Source: Leptoclinus maculatus (Eukaryota; Chordata; Actinopteri; Perciformes; Stichaeidae). Taken from it: a DNA stretch of 64,000 nt. Positions 49,808 through 62,800 of the stretch are shown piece by piece; position 1 is the first letter of the stretch, and each line of letters opens with the position of its first letter. The position numbers were made by a program, and so were the translations under genes. The stretch lies in NCBI GenBank assembly GCA_032191485.1, contig JAVDOI010000003.1:21314873-21378872 (forward strand), written 5' to 3'. The notes beneath the pieces were generated by a model. It was not told where the DNA came from. It made no database searches and saw only the letters and a list, made by a program, of their open reading frames with translations.

Positions 49808-49850
<43 letters not shown>

Positions 49851-51079
49851 ATTTCTCTCTCCTGCCCGGATACACACTCACTTCCTCTCAGAGGATTCAG
49901 TCGTTGGTGAGCAGTGCGATGATGAAACAGAAGCCTTGTGGAGTTCAAGAATAAAAGACGTGCGGTTATTTACAGAACAATCAAATTACCATAATTACAA
50001 TAAACGCAGGAATTAGTGAAAAGCACTGAATTTAATTTTAGCCACAAACAAAAAGGTTCAATTATAACAACACTTCATTGCTTTTAATGTATTCTTTATT
50101 GTAATTGTCTTCGTTCTTCAGCCCACACGGGGCCCCTCGGGGATCAATTACGTTTGTACATCGCACCTCGTCTTGTGTGAATATTTTGATCATCGAGAAC
50201 ATCCAAGATTCTCCTTTAGTGTAAAATAAAAATAGGTGGTTTGGCAAAGAGGGTACAATAGCTTATGCAACTAGCTCGCAAGTGACCCTCATGGTGGCGG
50301 AGAACGTGTTGAAAAGGGTTAAATGTAAAAACAGGACCGCACTCTGATTCTGAGGGAAAGAGGGAGCCGCTTAGTCCTCCGGAGACCAGGATGGAATATG
50401 TTCTTCATCTTCTCAATCTGCAGATTCAATTTAGAGTACAAGGAGGAAGAGTCCAGGAGGAGACATCTCTAACAGATTTTTCCTACGAGATAATTAAAGG
50501 TTGCTGTATAAGCTTCAGGCCCCAGTGTTCCCTCCACTGATATGGACAGCAGCTAAAGGGGGGAAAGGAACCGAAGACTCCAGTCTGGAGCAAAAACACA
50601 TTTCATCCTCATGGAGCTCTGAAGGGCGAACCGCTGTGATATCAAAGCAGCAGACACATCAAGACCATCCGGCGCCTCATCACTGACTTCCAATGGACAA
50701 ATGATCCATAAAGATCAGATGAGGCTTTTGAACTCTTCAGTGCTTCGTTTTGATGAACCTTTTATATTTACAGCTGCATCTGTGAACCTCCGTTATATTG
50801 TGTCATTACCTCTGCTGTCCTCTGATGCTGGTTGTGGAACTTCACATACACTGGATAGAAGAATGAGAGACCGTCCCAGTGTGGGTCTGATGCAGTGGAA
50901 CGGCATCGTATCAACCACTTGTTTTGTTTTGCATTTTTGATGCGAGAGTTGTATTAAGATGTAATATTCACGATTATTTCACAGATCTTACCTCGTCTTT
51001 TGGTGCATGAAGTTTCCCCGAATCTTTCATTATTTAAATCTTATTCATCAGTGTTTTGGACGATGCCCCCTGAATGCCA

Positions 51080-51200
51080 CACTGAAGTCATTTCAGACCG
51101 TCGAGGTGCACCACAGGAAGTCTTCTCTACCTGTGGTCATCAGACTGTATGACTCCTCCCCCTTCTGCAGGAGGGACAGCTGACTTTAGCAAACTAAATT
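51080..51200 (+). repeat. Possible LINE 3'-end remnant
   Basis: The stretch gtcgaggtgcaccacaggaa, then ctacctgtggtcatcagact and gtatgactcctccccc, resembles the C-terminal end of fish non-LTR elements (the VIRLYDSS-type motif). It is too short to classify. Confidence 0.4.
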
Positions 51201-52315
51201 TGAAGTTGAACTGTAATCAATAATTGGACCCAAAGTGTACCATATAATGTGTATTTCTAATTGAGCTGTAATGCTGTTTTGGTTTTGAGACTCGTCGACT
51301 CACACGGAGATAATAACTTCTCGATTGACACTAAAAAGAAACAATTCTGCGGTAAATGGGCTTCAACAGCACCTTCGCTTCGACAGTTTACTGCAGCGAG
51401 AGAAAACCTTTTTCCACCAGCAGCAATTAAATATGTTTTCCAAGAGAATCTGTCGGCACATCCCGGAGCTGACGGGTGTCAGTTTGGGTAAAAAAAGTGC
51501 GTCTCCTCCTCTCTATTTGAGGAGACTCTAATGGGGATAAATGTCGAACTGTTTATTTTAGAGACAGCGGAGGCTTCATGTGTCCACACAGCTGCAGGTG
51601 GAGTCTTGACTCACCATCCACAGGAAGCTATCGATAATAATTCTGCTGTCTGTCACTAATTGGCTTCGAAGATTCAGAGCTTTTTCGCGCCACAAACGGT
51701 CCCAGATGTCTGAGAAAGTGCCCGATTGGATTAGCCGGACAGATTAATGGATAGAAAGATAAGCAGTTAATAGCTACGCTGATAGGAAAATTGAATTTTT
51801 TAAATGCTGAAACAAAACAAATAATAGCACACGACTGCTCAGAGGTCGAAAGTGTCTTAATGAGATTCTGCGGTGTTAAACTAGAGATTATTATTTCACT
51901 TTACTCTGAACCTCTTAGAAAGCTGCAGGCCGGGAGCCTGAAATATCAATTCTGGTCACAAAGACGGGAAATAGAAAAAGAAAGTGAGATTGAGGAAGAG
52001 GAGGCAGCTGAGAGGAGGAAGGAGAACAAAGAATATCAAAAGGGTTGAGCTGCAAAAGAAACTTTTTAAGAAGTTTTTTTTCTAAATCTGTCTAAGAAGC
52101 TGCAGAGAGAATCCAATTGTCCGAGTTCAGAATGATTTAACTCAATCAAAAATGATTTCCATGTATTTCTCCTTCAGTGTGGCTGGAGGGTGAATATCTG
52201 ACGACCTGAGTTTTTAAGGCAACAGATTCTACGAACTTAGGTTAAGTTAATTCAACTGTTTGGTCATTTTGAAAGGTGGCATTACTTTGTCCACATTTAA
52301 ATAAATAAAGTCCCG

Positions 52316-52880
52316 ATCAGGCTGTAACTTCTGGTTCTGGAAGTGAAGTCATAGCTTCATGTGTTAAAGCTGCATTCTCTCTAGTGACCACCAGGGGGCG
52401 ACTCCTCTGGTTGTATAGAAGTCTATGAGAAAATGACTCTACTTCTCTCTTGATTCATTACCTCAGTAAACATTGTAAACATGAGTTTATGGTCTCAATC
52501 TCTAGTTTCAAGTCTTCTTCAATACAGCATGATGTTCATTTAGTAAATTATGGTCCATTTAGAGTCAAATGCACCATAGAGTAGTGTATTCTTTAGGGCG
52601 GGGCTACACAGTGATTGACAGGTCGTTACCAAGAGGTTTTCCGGTCTGGGAGTTGTCCGTGTTTTCTTCTTACAACTTTTACTCTTTCACAGTGTTTTCA
52701 ATTCATGACAGTTAATTGTAACATTTTGGTTGTCAGCGCTTGGTTGTACCGTTGTTGTGGTTGCAAAAGAACAAGATGGCAACGGGCAAAATGCCAACCA
52801 GGAGGCTTCGAAACGGCAGTCCACAAACTAATGAACTAATGAGTGACGTAACGGTGACTACGTCCACTTCATACATCAGG
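52316..52880. repeat. Dispersed repeat family, copy B (most complete)
   Basis: Same order of blocks as the copy at 33.2 kb: caggctgtaacttctggttc, ccaccagggggcgac at 52,388-52,402, the shared core, then cggggctacacagtgattga. It then adds an aacaagatggcaacgggcaa block and gagtgacgtaacggtgacta before ending at gtccacttcatac. Confidence 0.85.
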
Positions 52881-53520
52881 CTGGTGGGAGGAGACGTGGA
52901 TCACCAAGACACCGCTGTTATGAAAGTGTACGCTGAGTTACTTGTCACCTAACTTCCGAGTTACTTGAACCCAAACCACGATCTTTTCCTTAACCGAACT
53001 AACTAGTTCTGTTGCCTAAACCTAACCGAGTTGTTTCCTGTGAAGGAGGAAGTTTATTTTGAAAAGACTGTATTCATTTAACAAGCAGAAATCGACACGT
53101 GTTGCCGGACCTTTGTGGGAAAATACAAACTGTTGCATGAAGATACGTTCCAATAGCTCCACAGCACCTCAGACTGTATCCTCCAACATGATCTCTGAAA
53201 CAAAACAGAACAGAAAGAATCTGTATGAAGGTAACCGTAGTCGTTTTAGCGAGCTGTACCCAATGAACCGCATGTTTTCAGGAAAATGATCATCTCTTTG
53301 TGGACTTTTTGGTTTGTGGAGGTTTCCTTTTTACTTCCAGGTCAACACATCAACAACAGGCCAGACTAAAGTAAAGAGCTGTTCCTGCAGCAGAGAATCT
53401 GGCCTCTTTGTGTTGTTTTCAGCTCCCACTGGGTGCCAATACAGATCAATAAACTCATTGATTACTTAATGCTCCTTCCGGAAAGTGAGTGAAGAGGAAC
53501 GATGTTTCTAAAACACAGAC

Positions 53521-53548
53521 AAAGAGAGAGAGAGAGAGAGAGAGAGAA
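53521..53548. repeat. (GA)n microsatellite
   Basis: About 13 GA units. A second one lies at 53,990-54,021. Confidence 0.9.
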
Positions 53549-53984
53549 TCCCAGACGGCTGTTTATTATTCTGACACTACAGTTTAGATGTGCAACTGTA
53601 AAACAATACATGAGTCAGTGTGGGATCCCAGTGCTGCTTTAACAAAACAGTAGAAATCGATAACATTCCAGTAGAAAAAAGAGAGAAAGGGCCCCGCTTA
53701 TTAAAACCACGGTAACTTTTATCTGAGCTAAAGCTGATGAAGAATTTAAATGTCTGCAGGTTGGATATTGTGAGATAAGTCAAACCGTATAAATTCGATC
53801 TATTCTTGGCGGGGAAATGACTTCGATGCAATATGCAGGATCGAATCAAGCCAAAGGATCATTTTTAATCAATGAGGCCCGTCCCCGTCTCCAGAGAGGT
53901 GGATTCACGGTGTCGGTCGGCAAAGACTGCACATCATCATCAGCATGCCGAGGAGAGCGTGATGGAGATCAAGGAGAGGGGGAG

Positions 53985-54024
<40 letters not shown>

Positions 54025-54237
54025 GGAGAAAGGAACAAGATGCTGAAAGAGAGAGGAGGCGTTTTGTCAGAGAGGAAACAAGAGGACCTCCTTCTAGTGT
54101 CGAGATGGAAAGTAGAAACAAAAGGGAGACTCAAAAAAGCATCTCTGCTCCCAGTGAAACGTCTGGGAGAGGCTGGAGAAGGGAGGACGGGAGGTTGTAC
54201 ATTCAAGTGGCAAAGCCAAAAGATCCTGCGCTGAAAG

Positions 54238-54260
54238 GTGTGTGTGTGCATGTGTGTGTG

Positions 54261-54315
<55 letters not shown>
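54238..54315. repeat. (TG)n microsatellite
   Basis: TG repeats with one GAGAG interruption, followed 170 bp later by a C-rich run (54,486-54,510) and a short CA tract. Confidence 0.95.
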
Positions 54316-54316
<1 letters not shown>

Positions 54317-55939
54317 TGCAGGGCTCAGATCACAGGGGTCGCCCTTCATTCTCTCGTCAAAAAAGAAGAGGACGTTTGCTCTGACAAGCTGACAAGTGGC
54401 AAAGTTTTCCGGCGAATTCGGTGACAGAAAAACTCTCAAACTGGAGAGACGAAGCCGCCAGAGGAGGTGGAGGTGGTGTCGGCCACCCCCCCCCGCCCCC
54501 CCCCCCCCCCACACACACACACAGTAAATCACTTTTCTTTTTTAAAGCACTAGATTTTAAAGCTCCTTCTGAATCACTTCCTGCTAAACTTCTAAACTGG
54601 CTCCATCTGTCTGTGGTTTCTGAATGGAGGCTGGAGTGCTATAATTAAACGTGTGTTTAATTATAATCAATCAATCAAGTTATACATGTAAATATAAAAT
54701 TAGCATTTCATTAAATACAATTTAAAAGTGATTAGAATTGATTTAAACCGTTAATAATTCTGTTTGGTCGTTCTGTGTTTGTTATACTTTAAATAAATTC
54801 ACTTACAACAAAAGCTCTGATTGGTCAGAGTTCTGTTGACAGCTGGCCAATCAGAGCTCCTGCTCTATTAAAGCAGGAAATGAATTGTGGGACGTGGTTA
54901 GCTGGGCGGACACATTAACAACCTTTTTAAAAAATCATTTGAAATATGAAATAGAATTGGCAAATTTTAGTTTTAAGTAATATGTTTTTATAATTAATTA
55001 TCACAATCAATACATTGATTTTAAGAAAACCAAGAAAACGTTTTAAAGTGGCTTTTCCACAAAACCAGTATTTGCCATTAAAACTCCTGTTATTGATATA
55101 GTGGTTACTATTCATGAATCTTTGTTAGATATGGTAATATAACTTTCTCTGAAATAGTAAAAAATAAATATATTTCCTGACTGAGAATCTGTCACATGCA
55201 GCCACTTTGGTGAAGATTGTGTTCAGTTGTTTCGGGGGGTCTGAGGTGCATTTTCTGGGACACTGTGTTTTTGGGGGAAAAGCTTGTTAAACTTGTTAAA
55301 AAGCAAACACGGTTTTGTTGTTTCCAGCAAAATAACTGTAAGCAGCCATTTGAGCAAAAACAGTATCAAACTCTAAGTCTTTCTTTAACTCTTTAACTTT
55401 CAGACGCGTTCAAGAGCAGGTGTGTTGCATGTCATTGAAAGTAAAAAGTGGGATATTTCAGACACAGCCAGTCAAACTCAGCTTCATCAATCAACATTGA
55501 GCGTGTTGTTAGCAAATCAGCATGCTGGCGTTGATCAAAAACACAACTGAAACTAACGAGAATTCATGTTTTTGGGGAGTTATCCTGTAAAGAACTCACG
55601 ACTCAGCTTCTGGGGAGTGAAGTGTTGAACTGACTGACTCACTACTTCCCTTAAAAGATGTACTCTTCATTTAGACTTCATCATTAAGTTTGGCTGGTGG
55701 ATATGTACACACACAAACACACACACACACAAACCCTCCATCCCTCACGGAGATGTATTTGTAATCACCTGTAGACACGATGGGCCTCTTTACAGCTGTG
55801 AGAGAATCAACTGTTGCATAGCTTTGCATGATATTCGATGTATTTGTATATTACAGAGATATGAAGCATACTGGCGTGTGCTGCTCTACACGGGTACAGA
55901 GGCAGCAGCCATCATGGAAGTGATCTGATGAGCCTGAAC

Positions 55940-56035
55940 CTGCTGCCGAGGCGTCCCTGAGCAAGGCACTTTGCCCCCGATTCTTGCAGGGGATCCGCTC
56001 AGTGGCCAACAGCAGAGACAGAGAGTGTGAGGTGT
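55940..56035. repeat. Probable interspersed-repeat remnant
   Basis: gtccctgagcaaggcactttgcc followed by ggggatccgctcagtggcca is a sequence motif common in teleost short repeats. The family is not identified. Confidence 0.4.
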
Positions 56036-56662
56036 GCAGAAAACAGGCTCATCTAAATAAAACAGCACAACAGAAGCCATCGAAAGTAGAAAGTCTAAAG
56101 TAAAAGATTAGCATAATGAGACAGAAGTCTCACGTCTCAGCTCGTCTACAACTGGTGCCGTTTTGTGCCAATTAGCGTGACAAAGTTATTGATCTTCATC
56201 ATTTCCCAGCAGAGACACAAATCTGAGCGAACAAAATGGAAAATAGATGTTTTAATTTCAGCACAATAAGTGCTTTGGTGGGAAATTTTAAGTGCCAGAG
56301 AACTGAAGACGACACTAATGCTTTTCATTTGAGATTATAGTTTTTCTCCAAGAATAAAAAAACAATGGTCGCCATGAGAGATTATGTGATCGCGACGCCT
56401 TCAATTCCTGCTCTGATTTGAGGGATCAATCACAACTTTAGGCCGTAGACGACCTGCAGGACAAGGGATGAGGCGTCGCCACGTTTCCAGGTGGAAAAGT
56501 AGGCGGAGCTTTAACTTCTGTTTTATTAACAGCCGACTGTCTTCGAGGAGAGAGAGTCCGGCGTGTGCACAGGTCACACATTTGTACGACTGATCACGTC
56601 TCTCTCCTCTTCTTCTATCTCACCTTCAAACGTGGCCATTCAGAATAATAAGGATGTTTTGC

Positions 56663-56745
56663 TACAGCAGTGGTTCTTAATAGACAAGGGATCATTTCTA
56701 GGGGTCGCCAGATGGTTATGAAGAAATAAATAACAGAATAATAAT
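56663..56745. repeat. Possible hAT-type transposon end
   Basis: cagtggttcttaat followed by ggggtcgccagatggttatg resembles the terminal region of hAT-derived repeats. The other end is not seen. Confidence 0.35.
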
Positions 56746-57204
56746 AATTTAGATTGACACCTGTATTCATTTATTTTAGCATTATTTACATATATTAGTG
56801 GGGAGGCACGTAGAAACATCTGTTTACGTCAGTCTGCATCTCTCTCGCCATCATTTAATGAATGCCAAAAGATCTATTTACAACAACGAAAAGCAAGCAG
56901 GCTAAGAAGCCGTGACGTCTGTCTGTCCGTCGTCTCGGCTCCGCTTCAGTACCACGGACAGCTCCACGCCTACACAAGCAACCCCGGATTGAACCATTCG
57001 ACCCCTTTGTTCAGCTGCATTTTAAGATTCTGTGGAACTCGTTAAAGAGGGCGGATACCTTCTAGCGGGGCCATTTGAAGCGTTGACTTCAGAGTGAACG
57101 ATCTACCAACGTCCTCTCCTGACACCGTAGGTCAGATTGGGTTATTTCGAGTATCCTGGCAGGAATGTGTTATTTGCATCTCTGCTTTCTGTATAGAAAC
57201 CGTG

Positions 57205-57320
57205 CAGCGGCGCCCTGGTGGCCTGGAGGTTTAGGGTGCTGACCACGTCTATTGCACGTCATTCCCCGTCTCTCTCTCGCTCCTGTTAACTGTTTAATAA
57301 AGGCATGAAAAGAAATCCAA
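57205..57320 (+). mobile_element. tRNA-derived SINE remnant
   Basis: gcgccctggtggcctggagg (A-box region of the tRNA-like head), then acgtcattccccgtctctct and aataaaggcatgaaaa, the usual body and tail of a common fish SINE. The B-box part (a gttcgaatcc-like block) has been lost between 57,250 and 57,256. Confidence 0.65.
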
Positions 57321-57458
57321 CCAGCTGTTAATCTATCCAGGAGCTCATGAGCCACCAGTCCATCCACTCACACTGTCCATAACAAAGCAGGAGTGACATG
57401 ATGGCTACCGCACATCTGTGTTCTGCCTTATTCAATGTGAACATGTGTGTGTGTGTGT

Positions 57459-57481
57459 TGGGGGGGGGGGGGGGGGGGGGG
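57459..57481. repeat. Poly-G tract
   Basis: About 22 consecutive G after (tg)n. Reliable length calling is unlikely. Confidence 0.9.
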
Positions 57482-57592
57482 CAGCGTCTGAATCTAACAA
57501 GACCTGAAAAACCTCGACTTCAGACAAAAAACGACTCTTCTGCCTTTTGTGAAGAAAAAAAGTCTCAGCGGGCCGTCAGGGTTCACATCAAG

Positions 57593-57662
<70 letters not shown>
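57593..57662. repeat. (TG)n microsatellite
   Basis: About 34 uninterrupted TG units. Confidence 0.95.
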
Positions 57663-57666
<4 letters not shown>

Positions 57667-58707
57667 CACTCCGGAGCATAAAACTACTCCTTTGCATGCA
57701 GATTTAGAAAAACCGATATCGTTAAAAAGTACAGTGTTCCGTTGTTGTATTACTTGAGCTCTTCTGTGGTGAACGGAGATCTGAGCCGCCGGGGGTGTTT
57801 TTTTTGTTCAGTGCGACGCTCGCTGGTTAATTAAGACCGCCGTGTGTGGGATTACATGTCACTGTGCTGAGTGGACTTTCATGTGAACTAAACTCCCGTG
57901 CTATTTCCCCCCCCCCAAAAAAGCCTTTCACCCAAAGTGCATTCAGCCATCCCTGATTCATGCAGAGGAATGGAACAAACAAAAGAAGAAGCGGCGTACC
58001 CGAGCGATGCATAGACACAAGGAGGATTCTGACAAAATAACCGTTTAAGGTTTCATCCGACAACTAACTGAGGCCAAGGGCATTTCCGTAATCAAAAATA
58101 TAAATTATTATAAGAAGCGAAATTGACAATTAATATATAAAACATACCAGAAAAGTCCCTTCACGTGTAAAGGGATGCTTCTTCATCACATTTGGGAATC
58201 TGTCTTCTTCTATTTCATCTCTATTCATAAATTATCCATGCACAATCCCTTTGTTATTCAATGTTTAGAGTGCTACCAGTATGCAAACCCTGAATGTCCA
58301 CATAGTAAATTATCAATGAAAAATATTCATATGTACAGTGTAGCTCAATAAAACGTCTCTTTAAACTCTGCATGCAGTCAACTGCATAATATACAGGCAA
58401 TAAGTACGGTCAGTAGTAGTTTCTTTGGCAGGCCAGAATCCAGCTGGACATGCATAGAGAGGTCTGTACAATCACAAAAAGCGGGACCCGCGTCACGCTG
58501 GAGTGCTGGACTCTCGCGTGACTTGGAGATAGAAGTCAGTGTGCAAATGTTCAAGAAGCCAGTGTGTGTTTTTTAAGACCAGTGGCGTAACTGGATGCCC
58601 ACCAAACAAAAACCTTGAACTGATTAATCACGATCGTAGCAGAACAATGTGCCACGTGATCACACGTGTGCTCCGGTTCTCTGTCCACACCACTGGTGGA
58701 GCTCTCT

Positions 58708-59832
58708 TCAGAGCCCGTCGTCCTTCTCCGAGTCCGGAGAAACAGGCCTAGAAACGGTGAAAATGTCCTGACGTTGTATTTTGGTTTTGGGCGTGGCGGA
58801 GGCCGTCGGCGCCCCCGAGGACGGCCGCTTCTTGTCCGAGAGCAGCTTGATGATTTCCGCTACCTGACTCTCCAGGGTGCCCAGACGGCCCCCCAGAGTC
58901 TGGATGTCGCCCCGGAGCTCCAGCCGGGTCTCGTGCAGCGCGGCCTGCAGGGCCTGCTCTGGCACGGGGCAGAAAGGGTGAGGGGACCCCGCTCCTCCGG
59001 GGAGAGGGCTGTGGAGGAGCGGGGTGACCGCGGCGGGGGTCCGCGCCTCCCCCGCCCGGTCGATCCGCAGCTCGCTCTTGGTGATGCCGCTGTCGCAGGA
59101 GTCCGTCTTGCGGAGGGGGTTGTTGCTGGACACCAAGCCCTCCTCCACATCCCCGCCCCCTCTTGCTTCCTGACCTTTGCCCTCCTGGGAGAGCATCTCC
59201 ACGGAGACGGCCTTGACGTTGTTGTTAAGCCCCTCCTTCCGGGCCTCCACCGGAGCCATGTTGCTTTTCAGGCGCATCCAGCCGCTGGCCTTGACGACGG
59301 GCTTCGCCAACGCGGGGCTGGTGCTGACTTTGACCCTGACGGTCGGCTCGCCTCCGCCTCCACTCGAGCTGGGCTGCAGCTCCATGATGTCGCAGTTGTT
59401 CTGCTTGACGGGGGGCTCGCCGGGGGGGCTGTACGCCAGTGAGCTCTGCATGGGCGTCACCTGAGACACGGTCAGCACACTGCTGCTGGGCGGAGCCCCG
59501 TTCTGCATGGAGGACGGGGGCCGCTGCAGGCTGAGCGGCAGGGAGTGCTGCAGGCTGGAGTGGCCCAGCTGCAGGCTGTTGGGGTGCAGGTGCTGCTGCT
59601 GGTGGTGGTGGTGGTGGTGGAGGTGGTGCTGCTCCACCTGCAGCTGGTTCTTCTCCAGGTCCAGCTGCGAGGTGGCTGCAACTCCATGGTTGCGGAGCTC
59701 CTTCTGCTGCTTGAACTTCTGGAAAAGCTTGCGGACCGGATGGTCCTGCGGGATGGTGAGCTGCACCTCGTTCTTCGCCCGCTGCCTCTCCTCTTCCTCC
59801 TTCTTCACCTCGCTGATCTTGCGGAAAATGAT
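58708..59832 (-). CDS. kcnh5: Potassium channel Kv10.2 (EAG2), last coding exon
   Basis: Cytoplasmic C-terminus of an ether-a-go-go voltage-gated K+ channel in the plasma membrane. The exon begins after a tgtgcag acceptor with [18 protein letters not shown], just after the cyclic-nucleotide-binding-homology domain, and codes 374 residues to a TGA at 58,710-58,708. Family landmarks are [20 protein letters not shown] (C-terminal calmodulin-binding region), [30 protein letters not shown], the distal coiled coil [20 protein letters not shown] then [13 protein letters not shown], and the end [14 protein letters not shown]. Recalled human KCNH5 has [20 protein letters not shown] and SRPQSPESDKDE at the same places. 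Fish-specific features are a His/Gln run ([15 protein letters not shown]) and extra Gly/Ser-rich spacers. All earlier exons lie beyond 64,000. Confidence 0.95.
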   Translation of the reverse strand: [374 protein letters not shown]

Positions 59833-62800
59833 CTGCACACAGAAAAGAACAACATGGCGCTTATCAGAACACATGAGCACTATGAATAATAATTATCTCT
59901 CTGGTGGTCTCCGCTGAGGAATTGCACATTAATCACTGGAGACAAAAGAGGAAGATTTATAATTATGGAAATGTGTCAGTCGGCTACTTGAGCACATTCA
60001 CATGTCATGTCAAAGACATTCTCTGCACTGCACTCAGGTACTGCAAAAGTGTAGCTGGCTTCTGGAGATCTGCGTTAAATGATCCATCAGTGCTTCTATA
60101 CCCCCCCCCCCCCCCCTGTATTATTCTAAGTCTGGCGCCACTCTCTCCTGGCTCCTCTTACACACTAATTACATTGGGAATGACAGAAATCCCTGCCAGG
60201 GAGGCAGTCAGCCATCCAACTGCCCATTTAAGTGTTATTCTTAAGTTCAAATGATAATGCTCCCCAATAGCTGGCGAGCTGAGTCGATCTTTGAGTTAAA
60301 GATAGAAGCGAGGGGAGTCGCCCACCTTGCTGTCAGTCTCCATAATCTACCCAACCGACCATTTCTACCTCCTAAACTCCGCTTTTCATCCATCTATACT
60401 TCCTGCTCGTCCGGCTCCTGCTGCTGGAAGCTTCCTGAGCCGAACAGAGCAGACTGCCTGGAGGCACAACCTGCGTCATTAACACTTTTAAATTGAATTA
60501 ACTCTGACAAGTAGAGTGTGGTTTGATTGAAAGTCATTGAAAAGTTGTTGTTTTCTTTACTCGTCTCCTTCTGAAGAGAACAGTGAGTCTTCTGTCTCTG
60601 AGTATTAATCAAGAGTCCGTCACAAGTGGGTTCATGACGGATCAAATACAATGAATCTAACATTAACTAACAATCACTTCGTATTAACTTCAGCAACTGC
60701 AGTCGCTTCCAAGAACCAAGTGCATCCAAACAGTGAAGTGAAGAACACTTCGGCGTTAGAATCTTTAAAGACGGGATGCTTGGGTATTTCTATATTCCCC
60801 GATGGAAGCATGGCTGAGCTTCCAATTTTAATTTCCAACATGTATTAATGTTGTCAGTCACATAGTGGAGACTGTCCGACAGGCCTCCACTCAACTAATC
60901 GCCCAAAAATGAATGACGCAAGTTAGAGAAAGCATAACTCGCAAAGACCTTAACAGCTCCATCTCTCCTTGCTCACCTTAAAAGTGTCTTTTCTTCAAAT
61001 TTAAAAACATTTAGAATCTTGATTTGAAAAGCTACATTTTCTGAAGGAAGTGGAAGCGTGCTCGCTTCCATTGAAACAAGCCTTGATGCCACTTAAAGGC
61101 TTGAAAGGAGCTGAAGTGTCACTTCATTTGAACGTGTCAGATCAAGTAAAATAAAGAGTTTTTTTCATTAAAGCTCTGATTTATTTTAACAAATTTGAAC
61201 ATGGAGCTTGGAAAGATGGTGCACAAATCTTGTTTTTGGTGTTTAACATGTGTTTGGGCTGAATGTATTGTCTTTACAATCATTTTACGGGTTGAAAATA
61301 GCAAGTTGGAAGTCCCGGCTCAGACGGCCCCAACATGCACCTGTTAAACCACAGCACCCTGGGTTTGAGTCCAGCCGAGAGTTTCTGTCACATGTCAGTT
61401 TCCTGCTCAGCCTGGTCCCTGCTCACAGAAACATCCAGCTGAATCTCATGCCCGTCTTACCCGTTTCGAGACATTCACATGATAAAATACCTGACAGGTG
61501 AACACATTAGATCCCTACGGACACCTGAAGTTTACGTCGAATACCAACGTTTTCTTTTTAATATCTGCACATGACAACAAGAGTAAGTAAAGATCTCCGG
61601 TACTAAGAAATAATGCTGCTTTCTCTCAAGTGAAGAGACGGCGATACATTACCGCTCTGCATGTCTCCCTGATCCATAGACTCTGGCTGTCAGAGGTTTT
61701 AAAACCATCTGAAGAAAACAATCGGTTGGCAGCGCAAAAACACGCCTTCCAGCTCTGCAGGCTGAGCGCTTTGACCACATTTCTCACATTCAGCCTAATT
61801 TCTTCTGACCCAATTATTCCGTCCTGTCACAAAGCGGGAGCATCATTCAGTGTGAAGTAGCCGTCCAGCGGGACACATGCACAACAACAAGACGGAGTTA
61901 TGAGTAATGCTGCTGAATGACTCTCTCTCTCTATATCTGGATAAATGGCTCCTCGAGAGACACTCGGATGAACAGCTGTCATATTAATTGTATGATTACT
62001 ACAGAGGCCATGAATCATATTACATCATGTAAGTTAATTAGCTAATTACCCGAATAGTTTTATGACGTTACATCATAAGTTATTGAATACTTGCATAAGT
62101 AATTCAAAATGTTTATTCATCCGCAGCAGTGAAACTATTTGATTGCCGTACATAATGTACACAAAATGTTTAACATTTCAACTAACAGATATCACCATGA
62201 AAGTTCACCAGCTGATTACTTACATTAAGACAATTGTTTTTTGTATTACAAGTCTTTTATACTGTAAATGTTTTATTCTAGGATTTATTTTTATGTTTGA
62301 ATATGCAAATCAGGCATTTTTTTGTTTGAATTTTCGATATTTCTTTGTAAATACTCTCAACAGCCGTTAAAAAAAAACGAATGAAGTGTGAACAAACCTT
62401 CAGAATAGAGAGGAATGAAAGTGTAAAGGTTGGTGTATTTGAGAGCTACTGAAGTGGAGATTTATGGATCAGAGTCTGATGCAAATCAGGCTAAAAGGTA
62501 ACTCGGTGAATTTAGGAGAAATCTACAGATGTAGTAAAATAAACACCTAGATGGTCAGAAATCGTGTCTTTCAGTCAACTCGTGTGAGTTTTAGTCTTGA
62601 AAAGGTTTAGAACTGCACAAGTCCACCCTCTCAAGGAGTGGACTGTATATTCAGTAGACAGTCAAAGGACGACATGAATTATTGAGCAACCATTTCAACA
62701 AGCCTTCTCTGAACAACGCGATCAGTTGAAGGATCTTTATTGACAGTTTGATTCCCTTGTTTTACTCTCCAGTGTCCGTGCACACCACATGGAACTGTAT

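Larger units (their letters stand above)
48033..58707. other. Intergenic segment between gphb5 and kcnh5: no supported gene
   Basis: About 10.7 kb. It contains CA/TG tracts, poly-G/C runs, the dispersed repeat copy at 52.3 kb, LINE, SINE and hAT-like scraps, and AT-rich unique DNA. None of the open frames there has recognisable protein content. The two genes converge, so both 3' ends should lie here. I could not fix a polyadenylation signal for either. Confidence 0.55.

Noticed and set aside
53817..54392. 191-codon plus-strand open frame with RERERE and VCVCVC runs
   Set aside because: Built from (GA)n and (TG)n microsatellites.
58666..59442. 258-codon plus-strand open frame
   Set aside because: Antisense shadow of the GC-rich kcnh5 terminal exon; no recognisable domain.
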